64,000 nucleotides of DNA from Poriferisodalis sp965204125 (GTDB lineage Bacteria > Actinomycetota > Acidimicrobiia > Acidimicrobiales > Poriferisodalaceae): the NCBI RefSeq assembly GCF_965204125.1, contig NZ_OZ241968.1, positions 434,001 to 498,000 of the forward strand, in the 5' to 3' direction. A program made the translations under genes and the position numbers. Under the pieces are notes generated by a model. It saw nothing but the letters and a program-made list of their open reading frames with translations. It did no database searches and had not been told where the DNA came from. Positions 27,601-35,898 of this stretch are shown here, piece by piece. The stretch's first letter is position 1. Every line of letters starts with the position of its first letter.

Positions 27601-28166
27601 AGCTCGTAGCCCCAGCGCCCGTAGTCGATGACTTCCTGGACCGAGCCGGGATACAGGATCGGCGTCTGGAAATGGATGAGCACCGGCTCGGACTCCGACG
27701 CCAGCGTCGAGGACTTCGATGCAGGGTCGTCGCCCGCGACGAGCAGCACGCCGCCCTTGGGATCGACGCCGCAGACATTCGCGTGCTTGATCGCATCGCC
27801 GGAGCGGTCAACCCCCGGGGCCTTGCCGTACCACATGCCCAGCACGCCGTCGAAGCGGCCCTCGAAGTTGCGGTTCGAGAGTTGGCTTCCCCACACGATC
27901 GTGGCACCCAGATCCTCGTTGAGGCCGGGCTCGAAGATGATGTTGTTCTGCTCGAGCTCGGTGGCGTTGGTCGTCATCAGCGAGTCGATGCCGCCCAGCG
28001 GCGACCCGCGGTAGCCCGACACCATGGCCGCGTTGTTCAGCCCGTCACGACGATCTGCCCGCAGCTGATCCAGCAGCACGCGCAGCAGCGCCTGCACGCC
28101 CGACATGGCCACATCGCCCTCGACGCGGTCGAAGCGATCCTCGAGCTTGAAGTCGGCGAGTGCCAT
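24645..28166 (-). CDS. Indolepyruvate ferredoxin oxidoreductase, fused alpha-beta-gamma form
   Basis: A 1,173-residue single-chain 2-oxoacid oxidoreductase that oxidatively decarboxylates arylpyruvates (from Trp, Phe, Tyr) to acyl-CoA with ferredoxin or another low-potential acceptor. The N-terminal pyrimidine-binding part has SGYRGSPLGGID. The ThDP part carries CSGCPHN, GIGCHGMAAM and GGEGCQWVGAAPF. The Fe-S segment near residue 640 has CEGCGDCGEKSSC, then CNKDFTCLDGDCPAF. The gamma part starts at MGIGGTGVVTVNQ and ends with a helical DUF-type tail. ATG at 28166 was chosen over an upstream start because a GAGGGGG site lies 6 nt before it. Homogentisate dioxygenase at 39845 serves the same amino acids. 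Confidence 0.92.
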   Translation of the reverse strand: MALADFKLEDRFDRVEGDVAMSGVQALLRVLLDQLRADRRDGLNNAAMVSGYRGSPLGGIDSLMTTNATELEQNNIIFEPGLNEDLGATIVWGSQLSNRNFEGRFDGVLGMWYGKAPGVDRSGDAIKHANVCGVDPKGGVLLVAGDDPASKSSTLASESEPVLIHFQTPILYPGSVQEVIDYGRWGYELSRYSGFWSALKIVTNVADGYATVQVGPGRVSVARPQFEWEGKPWAHTQQDALFGPNAVRMELEIHEGRMVAVDEFVAANKLNRQTVPTRDARIGLVAAGKTYYDLREALDRMGLDDIELERRGVRIWKPAVVWPLEPSSLREFADGLDVIVAVEEKRSIIETLMKENLYGVAGAPVVLGKRDQQGGFWFPGHGEMDADLIARKIRPFLVDRLGPEGIGPAVPERITIPLAVTTSKGEKAAGRTPGFCSGCPHNRSTWVPEGSEAGGGIGCHGMAAMTPTRNVRGTTQMGGEGCQWVGAAPFVTMEHRFQNIGDGTYHHSGSLALRQAVAAGTNVTYKILYNGAVAMTGGQDIDGGMAVPELTRSVLAEGVAKVMVVTDDPGKYPADAEFAPGTDVWHRDRMDEAQRLLRDIEGCTVLIYDQACAAELRRDRKRGKVAEPNTRVFINEAVCEGCGDCGEKSSCLSVQPIETEFGRKTQIHQSSCNKDFTCLDGDCPAFIEVVPAGKIPTKATVAIEHIGDDLPEPDRIDEGNILMMGIGGTGVVTVNQMLATAALLDGKTANGLDQTGLAQKGGPVLSNLKVRKMGANGDDVSAADHDGGDEANKVGLGEADAYIVFDLLTGTNPANLDKALAGKTVAVVSSSKVPTTSMVRDTSAEFPEWTAFQRVIDESTSPERNVYFDAGTLSDSLFRSHMPANVLVVGAAYQAGVVPISASAIERAIELNGVAVEMNTQAFRIGRKIVLDPDFLGTLEVERVGKVKRDTGPSGREQDLIDTVPSQSEELARLLRIRVPDLVAYQNRAYAAAYAAFIAKVREAEAAAGSETALSEAVATYLYKLMAYKDEYEVARLHRSKAFQQAVRDQFGDKSEVTYKLHPPIMRRMGVEKKIGLGRSGDMAFALLARMKGLRGGALDIFGKTAHRKMERELIDEYRGMIERALDTLGAGDDAAYARAVEIAQLPDMIRGYEEIKENNVELFRARAAELGA

Positions 28167-28333
28167 CGAATCCCCCTCATGGGCCGCGGCGGCGGGTGCG
28201 GCGGCCACCAGCGAGGCTACCCGTCAACCCGATTTGCCGCCGGTGAAGCGAGGACGCCCAGAAACCCTCCAGCGCGCGGCTGCGGGCTGGTCGCCGGCGA
28301 CTTCAGGCTGGCGGCTGCGGGCTCAGTCTCCTG

Positions 28334-29635
28334 TCAGTGCTTGGGCAGGAGTCCCGGCCGGGGCAGCGTGAATGCCAGGCCCAGCGCGCAAGCGTTGGCA
28401 ACTGCCGCCATGGTGAAGGTCCAGCCATAGCCCCCGGTTGCATTCAGCAGCAGCTGCGCCACGTACGGCCCGATCGCGGCGCACGACCCCGCGGTCGCGA
28501 AGAAGCGGCCGACGATCGCACCGGCATGGGTACGGCCGAAGTAGTCGGCGACCAGCGCCGGGAAGACCGCCACGCTCCCGCCGTAGGAGAGCCCGAACGC
28601 GATCGCCGAGGCGTACAGCAACACCAGGTTGTCGGCCACGGCAAAGCCGACGAACGACAACGTCTCGACCGCCAGCGCCAGCCCCACGGCTCGGCGGCGG
28701 TCGATGCGGTCCGACAGCGGACCCGTCACGATGCGCCCCACAAGGCCTCCGACGCCGACCGAGCTGATGACTCCTGACGCCCACTGCAGGGAGAAGCCAA
28801 GGCTGCGGGCGTACTGAACGCCGTGTGCGAACGGCACGAACACGACGACGAACGTCAAGGCGAACATCCCGAAGATGCGCCAGAACACCGAGGTGCGCCA
28901 CGCTGCGGAGGCCGTCCACGCCGTGCGGGGATTCTCGGCGTCGGGGGCGCTGCTGCGGGTGGCTTCCACCACGAATCCCGCCGGCCTCGACACGACCCGC
29001 GAACGGGCGAGCGGGCGGTCAGCGGGATCCGGCGTGCGACCGTCGGGATACTGGCCGATCGACTCGGGATCGCGCACGAAGAGCATCGCGGTAGCCGCCA
29101 TGAATACGCCGCCCACAACGGCCATCACGGCGATCGCCGTGCGCCAGCCGAACTGCGAGACGAGCCACGCAGCGATCGGCGGTGCCACGATCCCGCCGGC
29201 ACTGCCGCCCGAGCCCACGATCCCCGTCGCCAAGCCGCGCCGAGCGGTGAACCAGCGCACGACGGTGGCATTCGCGGGCACCCACGACGACGACATGCCG
29301 AGCGGCGCGATCACCGCCAGCCCGATGAAGACCAGCACCAAGCTCGGCGCAGACGACAGCACCAGGTAGCCGGCAGCCAGCAGCAGGGCGCCCACGGCGA
29401 TGACCTGACGGGGGCCGATCCGGTCGGTGAGCTGCCCGCTCCAGACGCTGATGGCGCTGTAGTTGAGGATGTACAGCGCGTACGCGAGCTGCAGCCAGTT
29501 GGTCGACCAGCCGGTGTCTGCGCTGATGGCGCCCTCGAAGGTGCCGTAGCTGAATTGCAGGCCGTACACGATGAACAGCACCCAGAAGCCGGCCCACGCC
29601 ACGCGCCAGCCATGGAAGGGCCGGCCGATCAGCAC
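28334..29635 (-). CDS. MFS transporter, monocarboxylate/oxalate-formate type
   Basis: A 433-residue, 12-helix major facilitator. The N-terminus (FHGWRVAWAGFWVLFIVYGL), the loop DRIGPRQV after helix 2 and TARRGLATGIVGSGGSAGG in helix 4/5 match the oxalate/formate-antiporter and monocarboxylate branch. A central cytoplasmic loop of about 60 residues separates the halves. The second half has the motif GRIVTGPLSDRIDRRRAVG. GTG at 29635 begins the conserved N-terminus, though no ribosome binding site or -10 box is evident. It lies 167 bp behind... the oxidoreductase gene's start side and is in the same orientation as the GrdB-like gene upstream. Substrate is probably a small carboxylate. Confidence 0.83.
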   Translation of the reverse strand: MLIGRPFHGWRVAWAGFWVLFIVYGLQFSYGTFEGAISADTGWSTNWLQLAYALYILNYSAISVWSGQLTDRIGPRQVIAVGALLLAAGYLVLSSAPSLVLVFIGLAVIAPLGMSSSWVPANATVVRWFTARRGLATGIVGSGGSAGGIVAPPIAAWLVSQFGWRTAIAVMAVVGGVFMAATAMLFVRDPESIGQYPDGRTPDPADRPLARSRVVSRPAGFVVEATRSSAPDAENPRTAWTASAAWRTSVFWRIFGMFALTFVVVFVPFAHGVQYARSLGFSLQWASGVISSVGVGGLVGRIVTGPLSDRIDRRRAVGLALAVETLSFVGFAVADNLVLLYASAIAFGLSYGGSVAVFPALVADYFGRTHAGAIVGRFFATAGSCAAIGPYVAQLLLNATGGYGWTFTMAAVANACALGLAFTLPRPGLLPKH

Positions 29636-29718
29636 GAAACGCCGCCGGGCTGCCGTCTCATGGGCACAGTCACGAGATGAGCTTCATCTGTGCGGTTTGC
29701 CGCCCGAGGCGGCATCCG

Positions 29719-30864
29719 CTACATGTCGCCTGGTGCCAGGAAGAACCAGATGGGCTGCTTCTCGCCGGCGTCGGCCATGGCCTTGCGGGCGGCCATGATC
29801 GTGCGGCCCGCCTCAGTGGAGGTGAAGAACCAGCGAGCGCCCGCCCACGGGGCCGGTGCGTGCTCGGCCAGCGCCAGCGCGGCGGTCTCGTAGTAGCCCC
29901 GGATGTCCTGCGCCACCCGCGCCGGAATGCCCGGAATGCCAGCTTCCTTCCACGGTGTTCCCTCGGCTACACGCACGAACGACTGCACGGCCGCACCGAT
30001 GTCGTCGGCGGCCACGACTCGCCCCGCGCCGGTGCGGTTCCCCAGCTTGGCCACGGCCCGGTCGTAGGCCTGCCGCAGCCCGTTGGCCTCGTCGACTGCG
30101 GGATGCAGGCTGGGGTCGTGCCGCGGCGGCAGCTCGCACGACATGGTGGCGGTGCCGTCGTCGTCGATCGACTCCGCGAACTTCTCCACAACCGGCTCGG
30201 GCGAGGTGAGCAGCCCGAAGGCGTGGGCCAGCACCCGGTGCTGGAAGTCGGCATCGTTGGGCTTGCCGAGCGGGCGCCCCAGCGGGAAGTCGCACCAGAG
30301 GCCTCGCGGCGGGGCGGTTCCCTGGATGTGGGCGCCGATGGAGCCCAGCGCCACGGTGGCGATACCGGCTTCCTCGAAAACGTGGGCGAGCGTACTCACG
30401 GTACGCGTGCACAGTGGTCAGACGGGGGTGAGCAGCACCACGTCCACCTCGTGGTCACGCAGGAACTTGGCCCCCGCAGGCCCGGAGTCCATCCGCACAC
30501 CGGACAAGTCGAACTGGTTACCGGCGTAGGACAGGTGGATGTCGGAGACCTCGCCGATGGTGCCGTCGGCGGCGAGCTCGTCGAGACGGTCGATCGGGAA
30601 CACCGTGTTGAGGTCGAGGGCAATCCCAGTGGCGTCGAAGTTGGGGCTCCAGTGGCCGCACATGTAATCGCGACGGCTGCCGTCGAGCACCCGGTAGCCG
30701 GTATCGATCGGCTCGAAATCGTCCTGGTCGGGATGGTGCAGCGACGCCGAGGTCACGATGGCGACCTTGGCCTCCGCCAGGGGCGGGGGCGTGGTGAACG
30801 CTGTGGTCTCGAAGTCGGGGAGCTCGAGCCCCCCCGTCAGTGCCTTGACATCGGAATCAGCCAT
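29719..30864 (-). CDS. GrdB-like reductase selenoprotein B family protein with in-frame UGA (Sec)
   Basis: Reading through one TGA (30418-30420) gives a continuous 381-residue protein. Before the TGA stands DVVLLTPV; after it PLCTRTVSTLAHVFEEAGIA. The joined motif TPV-U-PLC-TRT is the U-x-x-C redox site of glycine/sarcosine/betaine reductase component B relatives. The N-terminal half has GYRVLDGSRRDYMCGHWSPN and VFPIDRLDELAADGTIG; the C-terminal half has WCDFPLGRPLGKPNDADFQ. A hairpin with its base exactly 11 nt after the UGA fits a bacterial SECIS. No GrdA or GrdC partner is nearby, so a Stickland role is doubtful. The ATG at 30864 has TAGCGT 7 nt upstream. The alternative, two separate genes, would split the active site. 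Confidence 0.82.
30386..30410 (-). promoter_or_regulatory. SECIS-like hairpin downstream of in-frame UGA
   Basis: On the coding strand GCGTAC (30406-30401), loop CGTGA and GTACGC (30395-30390) form a perfect 6-bp stem. Two outer G-C pairs close below a 2x2 mismatch. The upper stem begins 11 nt after the UGA, the distance known to matter for SelB-dependent decoding in Escherichia coli, and the loop contains GU. Confidence 0.65.
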
Positions 30865-30871
30865 GGCGGCA

Positions 30872-30877
30872 ACGCTA
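30872..30877 (-). promoter_or_regulatory. Leaderless -10 box TAGCGT for GrdB-like gene
   Basis: TAGCGT, spacer TGCCGCC (7 nt), then ATG; no ribosome binding site. Confidence 0.5.
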
Positions 30878-30911
30878 CGACGTGCCGCACTGGCTTGCTC
30901 GGCACTGGGAG

Positions 30912-31688
30912 CTAAGCGGATTCCTCGACGTCGAGGGAGCGTTGGCGGAGGCGGCGCATGCCTCTGAGCCAGCGATCGGGGTCAGAGGCCTTGCGTTCTA
31001 CGTAGGTCTGGGCCTCAGGGTGGGACAGGATCAGGAACCGCTCCTCGGCCATCGCCTCGGTGATGACCTGCGCCACGAACTCGGGCTCGACGATGCCGTC
31101 GGTGCCGCCATCGGCGAGTCGCTGCGGGGCCATGGCGGTGTTCACGCCCTGCGGGCACAGCACCGAGACCCGGATGCCGTCATCGCCGTGCAGAATCGCC
31201 TCCATCTCGGCCAGCTTGATGCAAGCTGCCTTGGTGACCGAGTAGGGCGCTGAGCCCATGGCCGCCAGCAATCCGGCGGCGCTGGCGGTGTGCACGAGAT
31301 AGCCCTCGCCCCGGGCGAGCATGGAAGGCAGCACGGCACGGGCTGCGTACACGTGGCTCATCACGTGCAGCTCCCATTGAGACTGCCATGCGTCGTTGGA
31401 GGCATCCACGCCGCCGTCGGCGCCGGCGCCGGCGTTGGAGAAGAAGACGTCGATCGGGCCGTGCGCGTCAAGCGTGCGTTCGACCAGATCGGCGACGGCG
31501 GCTTCGTCGGTGACGTCGAGCCCGACGCCCTCGCAGCCGATCTCGTCCGCTACAGCTTGGGCAGTCTCGGCGTTGTAGTCGGCGACGACGATATGGCGAG
31601 CGCCCTCAGCCATCCAGTGCCGGGCTGTCGCGCCGCCGATGCCGCCTCCCCCACCCGTGATGATCGCAACCCGATCGCGCAGTTCCAT
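30912..31688 (-). CDS. SDR family NAD(P)-dependent oxidoreductase
   Basis: A 258-residue classical short-chain dehydrogenase/reductase. It has the cofactor loop TGGGGGIGGATA near residue 11, the adenine-side Asp in VADYNAET (favouring NAD), SNAGAGADGG, the catalytic Ser in HTASAAGL and the YSVTK pair (Tyr-x-x-x-Lys). The substrate is unknown. The C-terminal 40 residues (RWLRGMRRLRQRSLDVEESA) extend past the usual end, with a basic patch. An AAGGGAAG ribosome binding site lies just before the ATG. It sits 26 bp after the PhyH-type dioxygenase gene and probably shares its transcript. Confidence 0.88.
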   Translation of the reverse strand: MELRDRVAIITGGGGGIGGATARHWMAEGARHIVVADYNAETAQAVADEIGCEGVGLDVTDEAAVADLVERTLDAHGPIDVFFSNAGAGADGGVDASNDAWQSQWELHVMSHVYAARAVLPSMLARGEGYLVHTASAAGLLAAMGSAPYSVTKAACIKLAEMEAILHGDDGIRVSVLCPQGVNTAMAPQRLADGGTDGIVEPEFVAQVITEAMAEERFLILSHPEAQTYVERKASDPDRWLRGMRRLRQRSLDVEESA

Positions 31689-31714
31689 GATGGCTTCCCT
31701 TCTGCCTTCGTGAC

Positions 31715-32614
31715 CTAGGCCGTATCAGCGGTGCCGATGCCGCCGATCTCTTCGCCCTCGTCGATGGCCTTGATTCGAGCCGCGTATGCGGTCTCGGCTA
31801 GGCCCTCGGCCCCAAGGAACCGGCCGGGGCTGGCACCGTCGATGTGGCCCATGATCCCCCGGTAGAGGCTGAACCCGCACAGCGCCGCCAGCTCGTCGGG
31901 CATGTCGCGGACATCTTCGGGGGCGAGGCTGTAGTACTGGTTCTGCTGCTGGCGCATCCAGCCCCGGCAGTACTGCACGCTGATACCCAGGCGCCAGTCG
32001 TCGTTGGAGGTGTTGGCGCCGCCGCAGTGCCAGGTGCCGCCATTCACGATCAGAACTGAGCCAGCAGGCATCTCGGCTGCGATGTACTCCGGCTTCTCGC
32101 CCGGCTGGGGCTCGTGGTCGTAGCGGTGCGAGCCGGGCACCAGGCGGGTGGCGCCGTTGCGGTCGGTGAAGTCGGTGAACGCCCAGATGGTCGTCACCAT
32201 GAACGGCGGGCGGGGCCGCGGCACATCGATCTGATCGACGAGGCCGTCGTCGGAATGCAGGCCCTGGTGCACCTCGCCGGGACCGATGTGCATGCACGTT
32301 GTGCCCGACAGGATCGCTCCGGGCTCCATCAGCTGCTGCGGGAACGGCAGCACGTTGCGGTGGATCGGCAGCTTCCAGAACGACCGGTCCTTGTGGAGCA
32401 GGTTGTACATGCGCTTGGTGGCGAACCCCTCGATGCGGTTGCCCTTCGGCTGCACGTTCAGCTCGTCCTCGACTCTGGCGACGGTCTCGCGGATCTCGGT
32501 GACCAGCTCGGGCTCGATGGCGCCTTCGACGATGCAGTAGCCGTTCTCGTCGACTTCGTCGAGATAGCGCTGGAGTTCGGATTCGTTCGCAGTGAGGTCC
32601 ACGGTGCCGCTCAT
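31715..32614 (-). CDS. Phytanoyl-CoA dioxygenase (PhyH) family protein
   Basis: A 299-residue Fe(II)/2-oxoglutarate-dependent oxygenase of the PhyH family. The facial triad is visible: LHSDD with His120 and Asp122, and GTWHCGG with His196. The 2-oxoglutarate-binding Arg is probably Arg217 (QYCRGW). The block ATRLVPGSHRYDHEP precedes the second His. The substrate is unknown; members hydroxylate fatty acyl-CoAs, small metabolites and natural products. It is first in a short minus-strand run with the SDR gene, and the two could act in sequence on a hydroxylated product. The start has a GAGACT box 6 nt upstream. Confidence 0.88.
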   Translation of the reverse strand: MSGTVDLTANESELQRYLDEVDENGYCIVEGAIEPELVTEIRETVARVEDELNVQPKGNRIEGFATKRMYNLLHKDRSFWKLPIHRNVLPFPQQLMEPGAILSGTTCMHIGPGEVHQGLHSDDGLVDQIDVPRPRPPFMVTTIWAFTDFTDRNGATRLVPGSHRYDHEPQPGEKPEYIAAEMPAGSVLIVNGGTWHCGGANTSNDDWRLGISVQYCRGWMRQQQNQYYSLAPEDVRDMPDELAALCGFSLYRGIMGHIDGASPGRFLGAEGLAETAYAARIKAIDEGEEIGGIGTADTA

Positions 32615-32620
32615 GGCCCC

Positions 32621-32626
32621 AGTCTC
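32621..32626 (-). promoter_or_regulatory. Possible leaderless -10 box GAGACT for PhyH gene
   Basis: GAGACT with a 6-nt spacer before the ATG. It matches the ANNNT core but has G in the first position, so it is weaker than the other boxes. Confidence 0.3.
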
Positions 32627-32641
32627 GCAGGACGGGAGCGG

Positions 32642-35600
32642 TCAGGCCTCTTCGACTCCAGCGAAGGACAGATCACAACCGTCCCGTACCTCGCTGGCCC
32701 GGCCGAGGAAGTGGCTGTCCTCCACGTTCCAGGTGTGCTCGTCGCCGTGGCGCACCCGCAGGTAACCGGCGCCGTGGGTCCAGTAGATGCGCCCGCCTGC
32801 CAGCGTGACGTCGTGGGCCAGGGCGATGTCGACCCGCCGGGGCACCCGCCGCCATCCACCGGCGGCTTCGAGGTCGTGGCGGGAGATCATCAGCACGCCG
32901 CCCGAGACGCCCACGAAGGGGATGTAGCGCTCTGAGAACTTCTGGCGGTTCTGATCGCGCACGGTGGTGTTGAGCCGTTCCAGGTACACGTACTCGGCGG
33001 ACTTGCCGATCAGCTCTGCCCGGGAGTATTCGTGGGCGAGCGCTAGGTCCCAGAGGTGCTCGGCGCCGTAGTAGTCGTCGTCGTCCATCTTGGTGAGCAG
33101 CGATCCGCCGGCTGCCTCTGCGGCAGCTCGCAGCACCCCTCCCAGGTTCTCCGTGCTGTCGACTCGGACGATCTGGAGAGGCTGGCCGAGGTTGCCTGCC
33201 AGCGCTTCGATCTCCGCATCGCTGTCGAAGCCGTCGCCGTGCAAGGCGAGCACTAGCTCGAGGCGGGGGTAGGTCTGGCGGGCGGCGGTCGTGATGACAT
33301 CGGCCACACGGTCCGGCCGCCGGGTCGGGGCCAAGATGGACACCTCGGGCGGCTGGGCGCTGACGCCCGTGGCCGAGAGGATCTGGCGGGCTCGGCTGCG
33401 CAGCGAGTGGTCGCGCAGCGCGCAGCGCCGCATCTCGATGCTGAGCTGCTCGCGGCGGTGCGCATCGGCACCGGCGACATCGCCCGACGCCATCAAGTCG
33501 TGCAATGCCGGCCCGAGAGTGGCTGCGAGCTCGGGATCGGGTGCGTCGATGTGCACGACAACGCCGGCGCCGGCCAACGCCGCCAGCGCTCCTGCCCGCT
33601 GCACCGCGTCTCGGTGGTCGGCGGCGCTGTCGGTGAGATAGTGCGGGGCGCGCAGGTCGGTGAGCAGCTCGCCGCCGAGGTAGAGACTGAAGATCGAGCC
33701 ACGCGCCAGTGACAGCAGCGATCGCACCGACACCGGTTCCGGCTCGGACCCGGCCGACCAGCCGATCGGGTTGACCGCCTCGGGATTGAATGCCTGCACC
33801 CTGGCCAACGGGGCCATGTCCGCCAGTACGACGACCGCCGGCCGCCGCTCGCCCCGAGTGCCTCGAAGCGCCGCTTCGCCGGACTTGGCCGAATCGGCCA
33901 CCACCACATCGACGTGATGATCGCCGTCGTCGCCGACGTGGGTTGCCACCCTGGTGGAGGCAGCGAAGACCGCCGATGCCTCGCGGCCGGCGGCCACGAT
34001 CTCGGCGCCGAGCGGGTAGCGGGCGAGGCGCTGCACGTAGCGCTGGCTGCGCGGCTGCAGGCCCAGCCAGATGCGCAGGCGCTTCTTGATCCTCTTGACG
34101 AGACGCGGCCAGTGCTTGCGGGCCCGCCGCAGCGCCCACATCATGCTGCGGAACTTCCAACGCAGGTTCTTGAGACGCCACCACACAGCCCGTGCGACCG
34201 TGCCGCTGAGGCGGGCGACGTCGGAAGGCCGCCGGATGCGTCGCACCGCGACGAACAGCGTCGAGCCGTGCCGGCGCATCCGGGCCCACATCCGCAGGAA
34301 GCGCTTGGCGGGCCCGTGCAGCTTGCCGGCGAGCCATCCCTGCGGCTTGGCCTCCTGGGTGACCTGCAGGCTGTCGACGTCGAGCTCGACGACGCTGCCG
34401 AACTCGCCGACGGTCCGACCGCAGCGGCGGGCGCGGTGGACGGCCCAGCCGCGGGTGATGCCCACCCGGTGTCCTGAGGCCAGGTCCGACGCTCCGGCGG
34501 CGGCGGTGCCGAGCTGGTTCTGCAGACGGTCGAGCATGCGCGGCCGGATGCCGGCGCCGGCGGGAACACGCACGTGGAATGCCGCTGCGGGATGCGCGAG
34601 CGCCGCGCCGCCAGCTTCGCCCACGCTCACCCGCGGGTCGGGGTCGAGCAGGCGGCCGAGCCGTTCGAATGGCTCGCCCGGTCGCTCGTCCACCCACACC
34701 ACGAGGTCGTGGAGGCTGCTGGCCAGCACTTGTTCGACGGTGTCGAGCACCTCGGGTTCGTCGACGTGCCCAGGCTGCACGGTCACCACGAACTGCGGCA
34801 CGGTGTAGGAGCGGCCGGGGGGCGAGGCGCGCAGCCGCCGGTCGGGAATGAGGTGCGAGAGCTTGTCGCGCTGCTGGGCGAGGCTGACGGTCTCGTCCTC
34901 GCTGAGCACTGCGCCTTCGCCTTGGTGCCAGCACAGCGCCGAGCGCTCGGGCACGAGCACTGCCCCCTGCGCGTAGGCGCGCCAGCCGAACTCGATGTCC
35001 TCCGAGCCCCATTGGGTGAACGTCTCGTCAAAGCAGCCTGCGGTCTCGAAGAATGCCTTCGACACAGCAAAGTTGCCGCCGGTCACTGTTCGGAAGACGT
35101 CATCGGCGTCGGAGGCGAGGTCGTCGGTGGCCTCCATGCGGCGCTCGATCCACTCGGGGCGCTGGATCGGCCGTCCTTCGAAGAGATCGGCGAGCGTGCC
35201 GGGCCGGTCGCGCACGTCGGCTGCCCCGATGCCGTCCACATCAACGTGGTGGCGGAACCCCAGCGTGAGCAGGTCGCTGGCTGCGTGGTGCCAGCGGGCG
35301 TGCGCGGCCAGCCAGTCGGCCTCGGGGACCATGTCGCAGTCGAGGAAGATCAGCACATCGCCTTGGGCAGCGCGGGCGCCGTTGTTGCGTGCCCGAGCCA
35401 AGCCGAACCCGAGGTCTTCCTGATGGACCACTCGCACGCTCAACCGGCTCGGACTCGCTGCCGCGGACTTGGATTCGCTGGCCGTCTGCTGGCCGGACGC
35501 GGGCCAGTCGAGCTCAGCGAGGTCGAGCTGCGGGTCGGAGCCATCGTCCACCAGGATGACTTCGAAGAGATCCCGGGGATAGGTCTGGCGCTCTAGCCCC

Positions 35601-35791
35601 GCCAGCGTCAGCGCCAGCGCATCCGGCGCCTCGTAGTAGGGAACAACCACGGTCACCGGCAGCAGCGGCTCGAACACGTCGAGCGGGGCCACCCCCAGCG
35701 AGCGCCAGTCATTGCCCCGCACGGCGGCGGGCGGCGGCGTGGGACGGTGTGCAGGCGGTGTGAACACGGGCGGTCCGTTGCGGTCAGACAT
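32642..35791 (-). CDS. Two-domain glycosyltransferase (GT2-type at both ends)
   Basis: A 1,049-residue cytoplasmic or membrane-associated protein with two GT-A domains. The first (residues about 45-320) has VTVVVPYYEAPDALALTLAG, VILVDDGSD, the metal-binding LIFLDCDMVPE and a galactosyltransferase-like WGSEDIEFGWR. The middle (about 480-800) is basic and unrecognised, with VKRIKKRLRIWLGL. The second domain (about 810-1030) has VSILAPTRRPDRV and KMDDDDYYGAEHLWDLAL. It probably adds sugars to a surface polysaccharide exported by the divergent ABC transporter at 35899-37514. ATG at 35791 was chosen over a GTG 18 codons upstream; neither has a convincing ribosome site. Confidence 0.87.
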   Translation of the reverse strand: MSDRNGPPVFTPPAHRPTPPPAAVRGNDWRSLGVAPLDVFEPLLPVTVVVPYYEAPDALALTLAGLERQTYPRDLFEVILVDDGSDPQLDLAELDWPASGQQTASESKSAAASPSRLSVRVVHQEDLGFGLARARNNGARAAQGDVLIFLDCDMVPEADWLAAHARWHHAASDLLTLGFRHHVDVDGIGAADVRDRPGTLADLFEGRPIQRPEWIERRMEATDDLASDADDVFRTVTGGNFAVSKAFFETAGCFDETFTQWGSEDIEFGWRAYAQGAVLVPERSALCWHQGEGAVLSEDETVSLAQQRDKLSHLIPDRRLRASPPGRSYTVPQFVVTVQPGHVDEPEVLDTVEQVLASSLHDLVVWVDERPGEPFERLGRLLDPDPRVSVGEAGGAALAHPAAAFHVRVPAGAGIRPRMLDRLQNQLGTAAAGASDLASGHRVGITRGWAVHRARRCGRTVGEFGSVVELDVDSLQVTQEAKPQGWLAGKLHGPAKRFLRMWARMRRHGSTLFVAVRRIRRPSDVARLSGTVARAVWWRLKNLRWKFRSMMWALRRARKHWPRLVKRIKKRLRIWLGLQPRSQRYVQRLARYPLGAEIVAAGREASAVFAASTRVATHVGDDGDHHVDVVVADSAKSGEAALRGTRGERRPAVVVLADMAPLARVQAFNPEAVNPIGWSAGSEPEPVSVRSLLSLARGSIFSLYLGGELLTDLRAPHYLTDSAADHRDAVQRAGALAALAGAGVVVHIDAPDPELAATLGPALHDLMASGDVAGADAHRREQLSIEMRRCALRDHSLRSRARQILSATGVSAQPPEVSILAPTRRPDRVADVITTAARQTYPRLELVLALHGDGFDSDAEIEALAGNLGQPLQIVRVDSTENLGGVLRAAAEAAGGSLLTKMDDDDYYGAEHLWDLALAHEYSRAELIGKSAEYVYLERLNTTVRDQNRQKFSERYIPFVGVSGGVLMISRHDLEAAGGWRRVPRRVDIALAHDVTLAGGRIYWTHGAGYLRVRHGDEHTWNVEDSHFLGRASEVRDGCDLSFAGVEEA

Positions 35792-35885
35792 CCGTTGCCG
35801 GACATCACTCGGCCGCGTGAGTATGCCCCTGCTGAGGGTCGCCACCCTGCAACGAGGCCCTTCGGCTCACCCTGCGGGGCCTTCG

Positions 35886-35891
35886 TAGGAT
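35886..35891 (+). promoter_or_regulatory. Leaderless -10 box TAGGAT for ABC permease gene
   Basis: TAGGAT, spacer gaccatc (7 nt), then GTG at 35899. An ATG at 35890 overlaps this box, so the GTG is the better start. Confidence 0.5.
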
Positions 35892-35898
35892 GACCATC

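Noticed and set aside
25524..28430. A 968-codon open frame antisense to the indolepyruvate oxidoreductase gene
   Set aside because: No recognisable motif. The opposite strand encodes a complete, motif-rich enzyme.
29719..30399. Separate gene starting at GTG 30399 after the UGA
   Set aside because: Such a protein would lack the redox site and N-terminal half of the family, and the GTG lies inside the SECIS-like hairpin. Read-through is the better explanation.
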